Source: Streptomyces caniferus
GTDB lineage: Bacteria > Actinomycetota > Actinomycetes > Streptomycetales > Streptomycetaceae
NCBI RefSeq assembly: GCF_009811555.1
Contig: NZ_BLIN01000005.1
Coordinates: 2,365,501 to 2,429,500, forward strand
Length of the DNA: 64,000 nt
Direction: 5' to 3'
Below are positions 35,198 through 44,775 of the stretch, piece by piece; the first letter of the stretch is position 1, and every line of letters begins with the position of its first letter. The notes under the pieces were generated by a model. It worked only from the letters and a program-made list of their open reading frames with translations, ran no database searches and was not told the DNA's origin. The translations under genes and the position numbers were made by a program.

Positions 35198-36715
35198 ATG
35201 GCACGGATTGCGGTGATCGGCGCCGGGATGGGCGCGATGGCAGCCGCCGCCCGGCTGGCCGTCGCGGGCCACCGGGTGGCGGTCTTCGAGCGCGGCGCGA
35301 CGCACGGCGGCGCGCTGCAGCGGTGGGAACGGGACGGCTTCGCCTTCGACACGGGGCCCGGCCTGCTGCATCTGCCGGCCGTCTACCGCGATCTTTTCCT
35401 CAAGACCGGCCGCGAGCCGCTGGAGAGCTGCGTCGAGCTGTCCCAGGTCGACCCCGCGAGCCGCCATGTCTTCGCCGACGGAACGGCCGTATCGCTGCCG
35501 AACGCCTCGCGGGCCGGGGTGCTGGCGGCCCTGGACGAGGCGCTGGGCGCGGGCTGCGGTGAACGCTGGAGCGCGCTGATGGGCCGTGCCCGCGAGGCCT
35601 GGGACGCCACCCGCCGGCCGCTCCTGGAGGAGCCGCTGTGGCAGGACTGGCGGGTGCTGGGGCGCGATCCGTATCCGGCGGTGCGCCGGCGCGGGCTGTT
35701 CGGCCGGGGCAAGGGCCCCACCACCGCCACGCTCGCCGAAGTGGCCCGCCGCGAGCTGGCCGACCCCCGGCTGACCGCGCTGCTGGAGAGCCATGCGCTG
35801 GCGTACGGCTTCGATCCGCGCAGCGCCCCGGCGAGCGCCGTCGTGCTGCCGTACATGGAGCAGACCTTCGGGAGTTGGTATCCGCGCGGCGGGATGCGGG
35901 CGCTGGCCGATGCGCTGTACGAACGCTGCCTGGCGCGCAAGGTCGAGTTCGGTTTCGGCACGGCGGTGACCGGGATCGTGGAGAAGGACGGCCGGGCGGC
36001 GGGCGTCGAGCTGGCCGACGGCCGGGTGTCCGAGGCGGAGTTCGTGGTCGCGGGCATCGATCCGGTGCGGCTCGTGGAGCTCTGCGGGGGCAGGGAGCCC
36101 TGGGGCGCCGACGAGGTGCGGCCCGACCTGGGCCCGGGTGACCGGGCCACGGGGCGGCTGACGGTCTGTCTGGCCCTGCGCGGCGCGCGCCCCGCGGACG
36201 CCGTGCACCGCACGGTGGTCCATGCCCCGGACCGCGAGGCCGAGTTGGCGGGCGTGTTCGGCGACGGCCCGGGGCTGCGGGATCCTTGCGACCGGCCCAC
36301 GGTGACGGTGCTGCGGCCGGACGATCCGGCGTCCCGGCCGGACGCGGACCATGAAGCGGTGACCCTCACCGCGACGGTGGCCCCGCACGGCCCGGTCGAC
36401 TGGCTCGACGGAGAGGCCGTGGCGGCCGATGCGGAGCGGATGACCGAGATCGCCGAGGCCGCCGTTCCCGGGCTGCGGGAGCGGGTGCTGTGGCGGGAGG
36501 CGCTGCCTCCGACGCCGGAGACGCTGGTGCCGGGGCCGGCGCTGGCCGGCCGCGAAGGGCGTTTTCTGCGGCCCGGCAACCGCACCCGCATACCAGGGCT
36601 CTACGCGGTCGGCGGCTGGTCGCACCCGGGCGGCGGTCCGGCGCATGCCGGGATGTCCGGCGCGATCGTCGCGGGACTCATCGTGAACGGCGACGACTGG
36701 CACGGCTCCACCTGA
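35198..36715 (+). CDS. FAD-dependent oxidoreductase, phytoene-desaturase-like
   Basis: Flavoprotein of 505 residues with the N-terminal dinucleotide fold IAVIGAGMGAMAAAARLAVAGHRVAVFER. The CrtI-like marks are the FDTGPGLLHLPAVYRDLF region, the YPRGGMRALADALYERC segment and the C-terminal IPGLYAVGGWSHPGGGPAHAGMSG signature. No other carotenoid genes are near, so a carotenoid substrate is not supported and the reaction is unknown. The start ATG 35198 gives a normal Rossmann N terminus; the open frame extends much further upstream without sense. It is 92 bases from the DUF4126 gene. Confidence 0.85.
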   Translation: MARIAVIGAGMGAMAAAARLAVAGHRVAVFERGATHGGALQRWERDGFAFDTGPGLLHLPAVYRDLFLKTGREPLESCVELSQVDPASRHVFADGTAVSLPNASRAGVLAALDEALGAGCGERWSALMGRAREAWDATRRPLLEEPLWQDWRVLGRDPYPAVRRRGLFGRGKGPTTATLAEVARRELADPRLTALLESHALAYGFDPRSAPASAVVLPYMEQTFGSWYPRGGMRALADALYERCLARKVEFGFGTAVTGIVEKDGRAAGVELADGRVSEAEFVVAGIDPVRLVELCGGREPWGADEVRPDLGPGDRATGRLTVCLALRGARPADAVHRTVVHAPDREAELAGVFGDGPGLRDPCDRPTVTVLRPDDPASRPDADHEAVTLTATVAPHGPVDWLDGEAVAADAERMTEIAEAAVPGLRERVLWREALPPTPETLVPGPALAGREGRFLRPGNRTRIPGLYAVGGWSHPGGGPAHAGMSGAIVAGLIVNGDDWHGST

Positions 36716-36872
36716 GCGGCGCGGCCCCCGGCTGTCCGGCTGTCCCAACGGGCCGGAGCCGGAGCCCGTCGCGGCGGCACCCGCCGCGACGCCGTCGGGC
36801 CGTGCGCCCGTCCGGCCGTGCATCCCCGTCCGTCCGGCCGGCCGTGCGTCCAGCGGGGCAGTAGCGGCCGGG

Positions 36873-38165
36873 TCAGTAGCGGTACTGCTGCCCGTCGTAC
36901 CCGGGCTGCTGGTAGGGCGGGTAGGGCTGCTGCTCGGGCGGCAGTTCGCCGTCGCGCTGCTGGGGGACCCAGACACCGCCGGGCGGGGTCTCGCCGTAGC
37001 CCTGGCCGAGCGGCTGCCCCTGGGCGTCGTACTGCTGGGCCGCATAGGGAGACGCGGCGTAGGGGTCCGCCTGCTGGTAGGGGTCCCCCTGCTGGTAGGG
37101 GTCGTAGGACGCGGCGTACTGCTGGGCGCCGAGGTACGGGTCGGCGTAGGGCGCCTGCTGGCCCTGGCCCTGCCCCGAACCGTCGCCGTACGCCGCATAG
37201 GGGTCGGCGTAGGGGTCCTGGCCGGCTCCGGTCTGGTCGTAACCGCCGCCGTACGCATAGCCGTTGCCGTTGCCGGCGTCGTTGCCGGCGGCACCGTTGT
37301 AGGCGTCGTAGCCGCTGTAGTCGGGCTGCTGGCCGCGGGCGTCGGGGCTGTAGACGCCGTACTGGCCGGTCTCCTCGGGCATCGGCTGCGGGGCGTAGAC
37401 GGCGGTGGTGTCGGCCCGCGCGAAGTCGTCCGGGAAGGCGAACGCCTGTGTGGCGTAGGCGCCTTGGTCCTGCTGCTGCCCCTGGTACGGGTCCTGGCCG
37501 CGGTAGTCGTCGCCGGCGGTGTAGTCGTAGAAACCCTGCCCGATCACGGTCTCCTGCGCGGCGAAGGCCTCCTGCCCCGCGGCGGTGTTCTGCGCGGCGA
37601 AGCCGTCCTGCCCCGCGTAGGAGCCCGGCCCGCCGTAGGAGCCCTGCCCGGCATACGTTTCCTGTCCGGCATAGGTGTCCTGACCCGCGTAAGGGTCCTG
37701 CCCGCCGGAGGCGTTCTGCCTGCGCGAGGGGTCCACGCTCTGGAAGCCGCCGGTGCTCTCGAAGGTGTCCGGGCCGCCGTCGTCGAACCGGCCGAGGCCC
37801 TCGCCGGGCGGCACCGCCTCCAGGCCGGAGACCTCCAGGGTCGGCTCGGCCGGCGGCGGTGCGGAGGAGCGGGCCCGTCGGCGCCCGCCGCCCTCGCCGG
37901 ACGCCCCGGCCTTGCCGCGCAGCGCCCAGCCGGTCGTGAAACCGCGGCGGAAGGAGAGCGTCACATTCGTCTGGCCGATGGCGAAGGCGACAAGTCCCAG
38001 CCCGATCACGGCTATTGACGGGATGACGACGCCGACGACCACGGCGAGGAAACCGGCGAAGGCCAGCAGCCGCCAGCGCAGCCGCGCCTTGTTCTGGAGC
38101 AGTACCTCACCCAACAGCCACAGAGCAACCAGGCCGAACGCGATGTAGAGGACCGTCCAGCCCAT
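36873..38165 (-). CDS. Membrane protein with long Gln/Tyr/Gly-rich disordered tail
   Basis: Of 430 residues, the first 75 contain two or three hydrophobic segments: VLYIAFGLVALWLLGEVLL, LLAFAGFLAVVVGVVIP and AVIGLGLVAFAIG. A short basic linker follows. From about residue 135 to the end the chain is low complexity, with repeats of the type AGQDxYAGQ, DPYQQGDPYQQADPYA and PYADPYxAYG. Gln, Tyr, Gly, Asp and Ala dominate, and folded structure is not expected. It is the last gene before metF, in the same direction, 36 bases away. Function unknown. Confidence 0.75.
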   Translation of the reverse strand: MGWTVLYIAFGLVALWLLGEVLLQNKARLRWRLLAFAGFLAVVVGVVIPSIAVIGLGLVAFAIGQTNVTLSFRRGFTTGWALRGKAGASGEGGGRRRARSSAPPPAEPTLEVSGLEAVPPGEGLGRFDDGGPDTFESTGGFQSVDPSRRQNASGGQDPYAGQDTYAGQETYAGQGSYGGPGSYAGQDGFAAQNTAAGQEAFAAQETVIGQGFYDYTAGDDYRGQDPYQGQQQDQGAYATQAFAFPDDFARADTTAVYAPQPMPEETGQYGVYSPDARGQQPDYSGYDAYNGAAGNDAGNGNGYAYGGGYDQTGAGQDPYADPYAAYGDGSGQGQGQQAPYADPYLGAQQYAASYDPYQQGDPYQQADPYAASPYAAQQYDAQGQPLGQGYGETPPGGVWVPQQRDGELPPEQQPYPPYQQPGYDGQQYRY

Positions 38166-38201
38166 ATACGCCCCTCTTCCGCCGCTCGCCGGCCACAGTG
38201 A

Positions 38202-39119
38202 TCAGGACTGCTGGTGCAGCCCCAGATTCTCGTAGATTTCCAGGGTCGCCGTGGAGTGGTTCAGGGTAATGAAGTGCAACCCGGGAACATCCTCGGCCAT
38301 CAAGCGTGCGCACAGTTCCGTTGCGTACTCGATACCAATGGAGCGTACCGCCGCCGGGTCGTCCTTGACGGCGAGGATGCGCTCGGCCAGCTCGGGCGGG
38401 AAGGCCGCGTTGCTGAGCTGAGCGAACCGCTCGATCTGGCGCACGTTCGTGACCGGCATGATCTCCGGAATGATCGGCGTCGAGCAACCCGCAGCCGAAA
38501 CCCGGTCCCGCAGCCGGAAGTAGTCCTCGGGGTAGAAGAACATCTGGGTGATGGCGAAGTCCGCACCGGCCCGGCACTTCGCGACGAAGTGCGCCACGTC
38601 CGTGTCCCAGTCCGTCGAGCGCGGATGCATCTCGGGGAAGGCCGCGACGCCGACGCAGAAGTCGCCGGACTCCTTGATCAGCCGGACCAGGTCGGCGGCG
38701 TAGCCGATGCCGTCGGGGTGCTTGACCCACTCGCCCATCGGGTCGCCGGGCGGGTCGCCGCGCAGCGCGAGCATGTTGCGGATCCCGGCGTCGGCGTACT
38801 GGCCGATGATGTTGCGCAGGTCGGCCGTGGAGTGGTTGACCGCGGTCAGATGGGCGACCGGGGTCAGGGTGGTGTCGGTGGCGATGCGCTCGGTGGCGCG
38901 CACCGTGCCGTCACGGGAGGTGCCGCCGGCGCCGTACGTCACGGAGACGAACGTCGGCGAGACGGCCTCGATGCGGCGAATGGCGTTCCACAGGGTCCGC
39001 TCGCCCTTCTCCGTCTTGGGGGCGGCGAACTCGAACGAATACGACTGCTTGCCGGAAGCAAGCAGGTCGCGCACCGTGCGTGCGCGATCAGTCCTGGTGG
39101 AAGCTGTACCTAGGGCCAT
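38202..39119 (-). CDS. metF: Methylenetetrahydrofolate reductase
   Basis: Flavoenzyme reducing 5,10-methylene-THF to 5-methyl-THF for methionine synthesis. The 305 residues include the N-terminal [37 protein letters not shown] and [16 protein letters not shown], all typical of MetF. The start is ATG 39119. A perfect palindrome lies 70-88 bases upstream (39189-39207). In actinobacteria this gene sits near the Rv2175c-pknL-DAHP synthase neighbourhood, also seen here. Confidence 0.95.
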   Translation of the reverse strand: MALGTASTRTDRARTVRDLLASGKQSYSFEFAAPKTEKGERTLWNAIRRIEAVSPTFVSVTYGAGGTSRDGTVRATERIATDTTLTPVAHLTAVNHSTADLRNIIGQYADAGIRNMLALRGDPPGDPMGEWVKHPDGIGYAADLVRLIKESGDFCVGVAAFPEMHPRSTDWDTDVAHFVAKCRAGADFAITQMFFYPEDYFRLRDRVSAAGCSTPIIPEIMPVTNVRQIERFAQLSNAAFPPELAERILAVKDDPAAVRSIGIEYATELCARLMAEDVPGLHFITLNHSTATLEIYENLGLHQQS

Positions 39120-39188
39120 ACCGGCAGGTTAACCACCGGCCGGGCGCACACCAACCGCGTCCGGCGTAATGCCTGGTTGGTCGGGTTG

Positions 39189-39207
39189 ATGTCCACTGGG
39201 TGGACAT
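39189..39207. promoter_or_regulatory. Perfect palindrome between metF and thiE
   Basis: Arms ATGTCCAC (39189-39196) and GTGGACAT (39200-39207) flank a 3-bp TGG spacer, about 70 bases upstream of the metF ATG. It has the look of a dimeric repressor site for metF. The cognate regulator is not known to me. Confidence 0.6.
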
Positions 39208-39269
39208 TTTCCGGTCGCCCGGACGTCAGGACACCGCCCGGCGCCCGACACCGCACGAAGTGATCCTCG

Positions 39270-39962
39270 TCACCCGTCGCCGCGGGCCGGGTCCGACGGC
39301 GCGGAGAAGCCCTCGTCGTCCCAGGTGCGGATGCGCTTGGCCAGAGACGCGGCCGCCGCTCCCGGGTCGTCCGCCTCCGTGAGGGCGCGGACCACCACGA
39401 TCCGGCGGGCTCCCGCCCGCAGCACCTCGTCCAGATTTCCGGCGTCGATCCCGCCGATCGCGAACCAGGGGCGCTCGGAGGCGCGGGCCGCGGCGTAGCG
39501 GACCAGGCCGAGGCCGGGGGCGTGGCGGCCCGGCTTGGTGGGGGTCGGCCAGCACGGGCCCGTGCAGAAGTAGTCCACGCCGGGTTCGGTGAGCGCGGCG
39601 TCCACCTCGGCCTCGGCGTGGGTGGAGCGGCCTATGAGGACGTCCGGGCCCAGCAGGGCGCGGGCGGCCGGGACCGGCAGATCGCCCTGTCCCAGGTGCA
39701 GCACCTCGCTGCCCGCCGCATGGGCGACATCCGCGCGGTCGTTGACCGCGAGCAGCTTCCCGTGCCGCCGGCAGGCGTCCGCGAAGACCTCCAGGTGCCG
39801 GAGCTCCTCGCCGGCCTCCATGCCCTTGTCCCGCAGCTGGACGATGTCCACGCCGGAGGCGAGCACCGCGTCCAGGAACTGCGGCAGATCGCCCTGGCGT
39901 CGGCGGGCGTCCGTGCAGAGGTAGAGCCGGGCGTCGGACAGAGCCGGGCGTGCGGTGGTCAT
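39270..39962 (-). CDS. thiE: Thiamine-phosphate synthase
   Basis: Condenses HMP-pyrophosphate and HET-phosphate to thiamine phosphate. The TIM-barrel signatures [48 protein letters not shown] and [10 protein letters not shown] are present. The 230-residue length is slightly above typical ThiE. It starts at ATG 39962. It is read leftward and separate from the riboswitch-controlled thiOSG unit, so it is probably regulated independently. No TPP aptamer is visible upstream of it. Confidence 0.93.
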   Translation of the reverse strand: MTTARPALSDARLYLCTDARRRQGDLPQFLDAVLASGVDIVQLRDKGMEAGEELRHLEVFADACRRHGKLLAVNDRADVAHAAGSEVLHLGQGDLPVPAARALLGPDVLIGRSTHAEAEVDAALTEPGVDYFCTGPCWPTPTKPGRHAPGLGLVRYAAARASERPWFAIGGIDAGNLDEVLRAGARRIVVVRALTEADDPGAAAASLAKRIRTWDDEGFSAPSDPARGDG

Positions 39963-40081
39963 CGGGCGGCTTCTCCCCAGGTCGGGGGCGTACGGCCCGG
40001 GCCTTCCGGTCCGTACGCCCCGCGGATGCGGTTACGGATGCTGGTGCGCTCGCCCGCGGAGTGCGGGCCGCGCCGGAGGCG

Positions 40082-40447
40082 TCAGACGGCGAGCGCCTGG
40101 GCCCGGCGCTTCACCTCCGTGCCGCGATTCTCGCGCAGCGCCTGGGCGGGCGTGCCGGGCAGGGTCTCATCCGGGGTGAACAGCCACTCCAGCATCTCCG
40201 CGTCGGTGAAGCCGTCGTCCTTGAGGAGGGTGAGGGTGCCGACGAGGCCCTTGACCACCTTGTCGTCCTGGATGAAATCGGCGGGCACGTGCAGTGCCCT
40301 GTTCTCGCCGCGGCGCACCGCGATCAGCTGGCCCTCCTTGACCAGCTGCCGGACGCGCGTCACCTCGACGCCGAGCTGTTCGGCGATGTCGGGGAGGGTG
40401 AGCCAGGCGGGGACGAGTCCATCGATGTTTGCGTCAATCTCGGTCAC
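40082..40447 (-). CDS. Rv2175c-like DNA-binding protein
   Basis: Small winged-helix/HTH protein of 121 residues matching the actinobacterial Rv2175c family, in Mycobacterium tuberculosis a substrate of the kinase PknL. The HTH is LTLPDIAEQLGVEVTRVRQLVKEG, followed by LIAVRRGENRALHVPADFI and a C-terminal PGTPAQALRENR segment. I start it at GTG 40447 (VTEIDANIDG), where similarity begins; the open frame extends 38 codons of low-complexity sequence. Unlike in mycobacteria it is separated from the kinase by about 4.7 kb of thiamine genes and a reductase. Confidence 0.85.
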   Translation of the reverse strand: MTEIDANIDGLVPAWLTLPDIAEQLGVEVTRVRQLVKEGQLIAVRRGENRALHVPADFIQDDKVVKGLVGTLTLLKDDGFTDAEMLEWLFTPDETLPGTPAQALRENRGTEVKRRAQALAV

Positions 40448-40565
40448 AGGACAAGCCTGCCACCTCACACTGACAGCCGGTAGCCGGGCATCGCCATCAA
40501 GGGCTTCCTGCACACCGGAGGGTGACGGCGGGCACCCGGGCGACGACGCCCGCCGCGGCACCCGG

Positions 40566-41861
40566 CTACCGCGCCGCGGCCTTCAGCGGCACCGACGCGT
40601 CGGCCGCCCGCTCCCGGTCCAGGAGCGTGCCCCGCTCGATCAGCTTGCGCCCCTGGGCGAGGTCCCGCGGCCGCCCCACGGCCAGCAGCGCGACGAGCCT
40701 TCCCGCCCGTCGGCCGCCACCGCCCCGATCCGACTGCGCTTCGCGCGCACCCCCCTCACTGCGCAGCCAGAGCACCGACCAGGCGGCCCCGGCCGGGTCG
40801 CCGCGCCAGACCAGCTCGTCGGCGTCCCCGTGGTGGCCGACGTACTGCACGAACCGGCCGAACTGCTCCGACCAGAAGTACGGGACGGGGTCGTAGGCCA
40901 CCCCTTCCGCCTCGCCGCGGGCGATGTTCTCGGCGACCGTGCGCGGGCCCTGGAGCGCGTTGTCCCAGTGGTGGATCAGCAGACGGGCGCCGTAGCGGGC
41001 CGACGGGAAGGAGGCGCAGTCGCCGACGGCGTAGACATCGGCGACGGAAGTGCGCAGCTGTTCGTCGGCCAGTACGGAACCGTCCTGCGGCGAGACCTCG
41101 ACGCCCGAGCCGGCCAGCCAGCCGGTCGCGGGACGGGCGCCGATCCCGACGACCACCGCGTCGGCGGGCAGCACCGTGCCGTCGGCGAGGGTGACCGCGC
41201 CCGCCGTGACGGAGGCGACCCGGGCGCCGGTGCGCAGCTCCGCGCCCGCGTCCGCGTACCAGCCGGTCATGTGGGCGGCGACCTCGGCGGGCAGCGCACC
41301 GGCCAGCGGGCGGTCGGCGGCCTCGACGACGGTGACCGCGCAGCCCGCCTCGCGCGCCGCGGTCGCGAACTCGGCGCCGATCCAGCCGGCCCCGACGACC
41401 ACGATCTCGTGCTGGGCGGCGAGCACCGGCCGCAGCCGCTCGGCGTCGTCCAGGGTGCGCAGCAGATGGACGCCGGGCAGTCCCTCGCTGCCGGGCAGCA
41501 CGATCGGTTCGGCGCCGGTCGCGAGGACCGCGTAGTCATAGGGGACCGGGCCCTCGGCCGTCTCGATCACATGGGCGTCCGGCACCAGGCCGGTCACCGG
41601 GCGGCTGAGGTGGAGGGAGATGCCGAGCCCGGCGAAGTCGACGTCGAAGGCGGAGCCCTCGGCCTTGCCCAGCAGCACCGCCTTGGACAGCGGCGGACGG
41701 TCGTAGGGCTGGTGGGGCTCGTCGCCGAGGAGCGTGATCGCGCCGGGCCAGCCCTGTTCGCGCAGGGCGACAGCGGTCTGCACACCCGCGATTCCCGCGC
41801 CGGCGATCACGACGTGCGGCGTGCGGTCAGGGGCCTGGGAGGACTTGCTCTGCTCGCTCAC
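40566..41861 (-). CDS. FAD-dependent NAD(P)H oxidoreductase (ferredoxin-reductase-like)
   Basis: Pyridine nucleotide-disulfide-type reductase of 431 residues, similar to putidaredoxin/rhodocoxin reductases. The N-terminal FAD loop is VVIAGAGIAGVQTAVALREQG, with PYDRPPLSK shortly after. The NAD(P) loop is VVVGAGWIGAEFATAA and the second FAD motif is VYAVGDCASF. No ferredoxin or P450 gene adjoins it, so the electron acceptor is unknown. It starts at GTG 41861 and is divergent from the thiO operon. Confidence 0.88.
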   Translation of the reverse strand: MSEQSKSSQAPDRTPHVVIAGAGIAGVQTAVALREQGWPGAITLLGDEPHQPYDRPPLSKAVLLGKAEGSAFDVDFAGLGISLHLSRPVTGLVPDAHVIETAEGPVPYDYAVLATGAEPIVLPGSEGLPGVHLLRTLDDAERLRPVLAAQHEIVVVGAGWIGAEFATAAREAGCAVTVVEAADRPLAGALPAEVAAHMTGWYADAGAELRTGARVASVTAGAVTLADGTVLPADAVVVGIGARPATGWLAGSGVEVSPQDGSVLADEQLRTSVADVYAVGDCASFPSARYGARLLIHHWDNALQGPRTVAENIARGEAEGVAYDPVPYFWSEQFGRFVQYVGHHGDADELVWRGDPAGAAWSVLWLRSEGGAREAQSDRGGGGRRAGRLVALLAVGRPRDLAQGRKLIERGTLLDRERAADASVPLKAAAR

Positions 41862-42019
41862 CCGATCACTCTAGGACGGGGCGTGACGCGGCTCGCAGCA
41901 GCGCGCAAGGAGATCTCTGACACAGCGTCACCGCCGGACCGGCCCGGGGCGCGGGCCCCCGGGAGGCCGGGGCGCTGCCTTACGGCGCGTCGTGGCCCCG
42001 TATTAGGGTGACGGATACA

Positions 42020-42114
42020 CGCACTCGCGGGAGCCCGGACGCACCGGGCTGAGAGGGAGGCTGGCCGGCCTCCGACCGTACGAACCTGATCCGGGTCATG
42101 CCGGCGAAGGGAGG
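42020..42114 (+). ncRNA. TPP (THI-box) riboswitch
   Basis: The conserved aptamer parts are seen in order: a P1/P2 region ending CCGGG, then CTGAGAGGG, a variable stem (GGAGGC...GCCTCC), and AACCTGATCCGGGTCATGCC, closing with GGCGAAGGGAG. It ends only a few bases before the thiO ATG. TPP binding is expected to repress translation of thiO-thiS-thiG by hiding the Shine-Dalgarno in GAAGGGAGGGG (inferred from its distance). Confidence 0.93.
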
Positions 42115-42120
42115 GGCTGG

Positions 42121-43380
42121 ATGCCCATGCAGGCAGCTGCCACACGATCGAAACCCACCCCGCGCAGCCCCGATGTGCTCGTCATCGGCGGCGGCATCAT
42201 CGGCCTGGTCACCGCCTGGCGGGCGGCCGTGCGCGGGCTGAGTGCCGCGGTGGCCGACCCCGCGCCCGGTGGCGGCGCCGCCCGGGTCGCGGCCGGGATG
42301 CTGGCCGCGGTGACCGAGCTCCACTACGGCGAGCAGACCCTGCTGGGCCTCAATCTGGCCTCCGCGCGGCGCTACCCCCGGTTCGTCGAAGAGCTGGAGG
42401 AGGCCGCGGGCCGGACCGTCGGCTATCGGCGGTGCGGCACCCTGGCCGTCGCGCTGGACGCCGACGACCGCGCCCACCTGCGCGAACTGCACACCCTGCA
42501 GACCCGCTCGGGCCTGGAGTCGCAGTGGCTCACGGGGCGCGAGTGCCGACGGCTGGAGCCGATGCTGGCCCCCGGCGTACGCGGCGGCCTGCGGGTGGAC
42601 GGCGACCACCAGGTCGATCCGCGCCGGCTGGCGAGCGCGCTGCTGGCGGCCTGTGAACGCGCCGGGGTGGCCTTCCACCGGAGCCGGGCCGTACGGCTGA
42701 CGGTCGACGGCGGGCGGGCCGCGGGCGCCGAACTCGCCGACGGCACACGGGTGCCGGCCGGCCAGGTCGTCCTGGCCGCGGGCAGCTACAGCGGCCGGCT
42801 CGACGGCGTGCCCGACGAGGTGCTGCCGCGGGTGCGCCCGGTCAAGGGCCAGGTGCTGCGGCTGCGGCTGCCGGAGATGCCCGCGGACAGCCCCGCCTTC
42901 CTCTCGCGCACCGTACGGGCGGTCGTCCGCGGCGGCCCGCTCTACCTGGTCCCGCGGGAGGACGGCGAGCTGGTCGTCGGCGCCACCAGCGAGGAGCTGG
43001 GCTGGGACACCACCGTGACCGCGGGCGGGGTCTACGAGCTGCTGCGGGACGCGCACGAGCTGGTCCCGGGCATCACCGAGCTGCCGCTCGTCGAGACCTG
43101 CGCCGGGCTGCGCCCCGGCTCCCCCGACAACGCCCCGATGCTCGGGCCGACCGCCCTGCCCGGCCTCCATCTCGCCACCGGCCACTTCCGCAACGGAGTG
43201 CTGCTCACCCCGGTCACCGGTGACGCGATGGCCGAGGTCCTGGCCACCGGGCTCCTCCCCGAAGAGGCCCGTCCCTTCTCCCCCGCGCGCTTCTCCCCCA
43301 CGCCCGAACGGCCCGCGGGGACCCCCCTCGCCGCCCCGGGTCCCGAGCGCACCCGTGCCCCACAGGAGCAGCCCGTATGA
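42121..43380 (+). CDS. thiO: Glycine oxidase ThiO
   Basis: FAD enzyme that oxidises glycine to dehydroglycine for thiazole synthesis. The N-terminal loop is VLVIGGGIIGLVTAWRAA, followed by GGGAARVAAGMLAA. Later marks are the VKGQVLRL and LYLVPREDGELVVGATSEELGW segments and the C-terminal HLATGHFRNGVLLTPVTG. It has 419 residues. The start is the ATG at 42121, directly after the riboswitch; an ATG two codons on is equally placed. The stop overlaps thiS as ATGA. Confidence 0.94.
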   Translation: MPMQAAATRSKPTPRSPDVLVIGGGIIGLVTAWRAAVRGLSAAVADPAPGGGAARVAAGMLAAVTELHYGEQTLLGLNLASARRYPRFVEELEEAAGRTVGYRRCGTLAVALDADDRAHLRELHTLQTRSGLESQWLTGRECRRLEPMLAPGVRGGLRVDGDHQVDPRRLASALLAACERAGVAFHRSRAVRLTVDGGRAAGAELADGTRVPAGQVVLAAGSYSGRLDGVPDEVLPRVRPVKGQVLRLRLPEMPADSPAFLSRTVRAVVRGGPLYLVPREDGELVVGATSEELGWDTTVTAGGVYELLRDAHELVPGITELPLVETCAGLRPGSPDNAPMLGPTALPGLHLATGHFRNGVLLTPVTGDAMAEVLATGLLPEEARPFSPARFSPTPERPAGTPLAAPGPERTRAPQEQPV

Positions 43381-43604
43381 ACGCCGCCCCCTCCACCCCG
43401 CCCGTCTCGGTGTCCGTCAACGGGGAGGCCCGCGAGATCCCCGGCGGGCTGACCCTCGACCGGCTCGTCGCGACGCTGTCCCAGGCGCCCTCCGGGGTGG
43501 CCGCGGCGGTCAACGACGTCGTGGTGCCCCGTACCCAGTGGCCCACCACCCCGCTCGGCGCCGGCGACCGCGTCGAGGTGCTCACCGCGGTCCAGGGAGG
43601 CTGA
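43377..43604 (+). CDS. thiS: Sulfur carrier protein ThiS
   Basis: Ubiquitin-fold protein that carries sulfur to ThiG as a C-terminal thiocarboxylate. The 75 residues begin with VSVNGEAREIPGG-like sequence and end in the required Gly-Gly (VLTAVQGG). It overlaps thiO by 4 bp and is 9 bases from thiG, so the three form one translationally linked unit. Confidence 0.93.
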   Translation: MNAAPSTPPVSVSVNGEAREIPGGLTLDRLVATLSQAPSGVAAAVNDVVVPRTQWPTTPLGAGDRVEVLTAVQGG

Positions 43605-44468
<864 letters not shown>

Positions 44469-44487
44469 ATTCCCTGTCGGGTTTCGG

Positions 44488-44754
44488 CTTCCCACGTTTT
44501 TTCTTTCCCGCCGTTGTGGTTGCGACTGGCTTTGCTTCCCACGTTGTCGGCTGTCCCGCCGTGGTGGTTGCTCGCCGTTGCGCCTGCGGCGGGCCGGGGT
44601 CCGCTGCGCGGGGCTGTGGGTGCGGTGACGGGCCTGCGGGGCAGGGGTGTGGGACTGCTTCGCTTTACGTCCCACACCCCTGCCCCTCCGGCCCGTCCCC
44701 TCCCGTGGGGGAAGTAAGTGACGGTGAGTGGGGGCGGGCCACCCATCACCGCTT
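44488..44754 (+). repeat. Left copy of inverted, hairpin-bearing repeat
   Basis: Shares long blocks with the reverse complement of the right copy. Examples are CCGCCGTGGTGGTTG (44557-44571 region), GCCGTTGCGCCTGCGGCGGG, GCTGCGCGGGGCTGT, GCGGTGACGGGCCTGCG and CCCGTCCCCTCCCGTGGG. Internal part-duplications of CTTCCCACGTT and CCGCCGTxGTGGTTGC lie at its outer end. It follows thiG. Boundaries are approximate, set where similarity fades. Confidence 0.8.
44638..44686 (+). terminator. Hairpin of the left repeat copy, possible thiG terminator
   Basis: A perfect 18-bp stem (44638-44655 with 44669-44686) closes the 13-nt loop TGCTTCGCTTTAC. It lies about 170 bases after the thiG stop. No T-run follows. 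Confidence 0.7.
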
Positions 44755-44775
44755 CTAGGTAACCCACGAGGTGCA

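Noticed and set aside
39260..39273. Second GTG-N6-G-N-CAC (Crp-like) match
   Set aside because: It overlaps the 3' end of thiE and is 141 bases or more from metF; the short motif is expected by chance several times.
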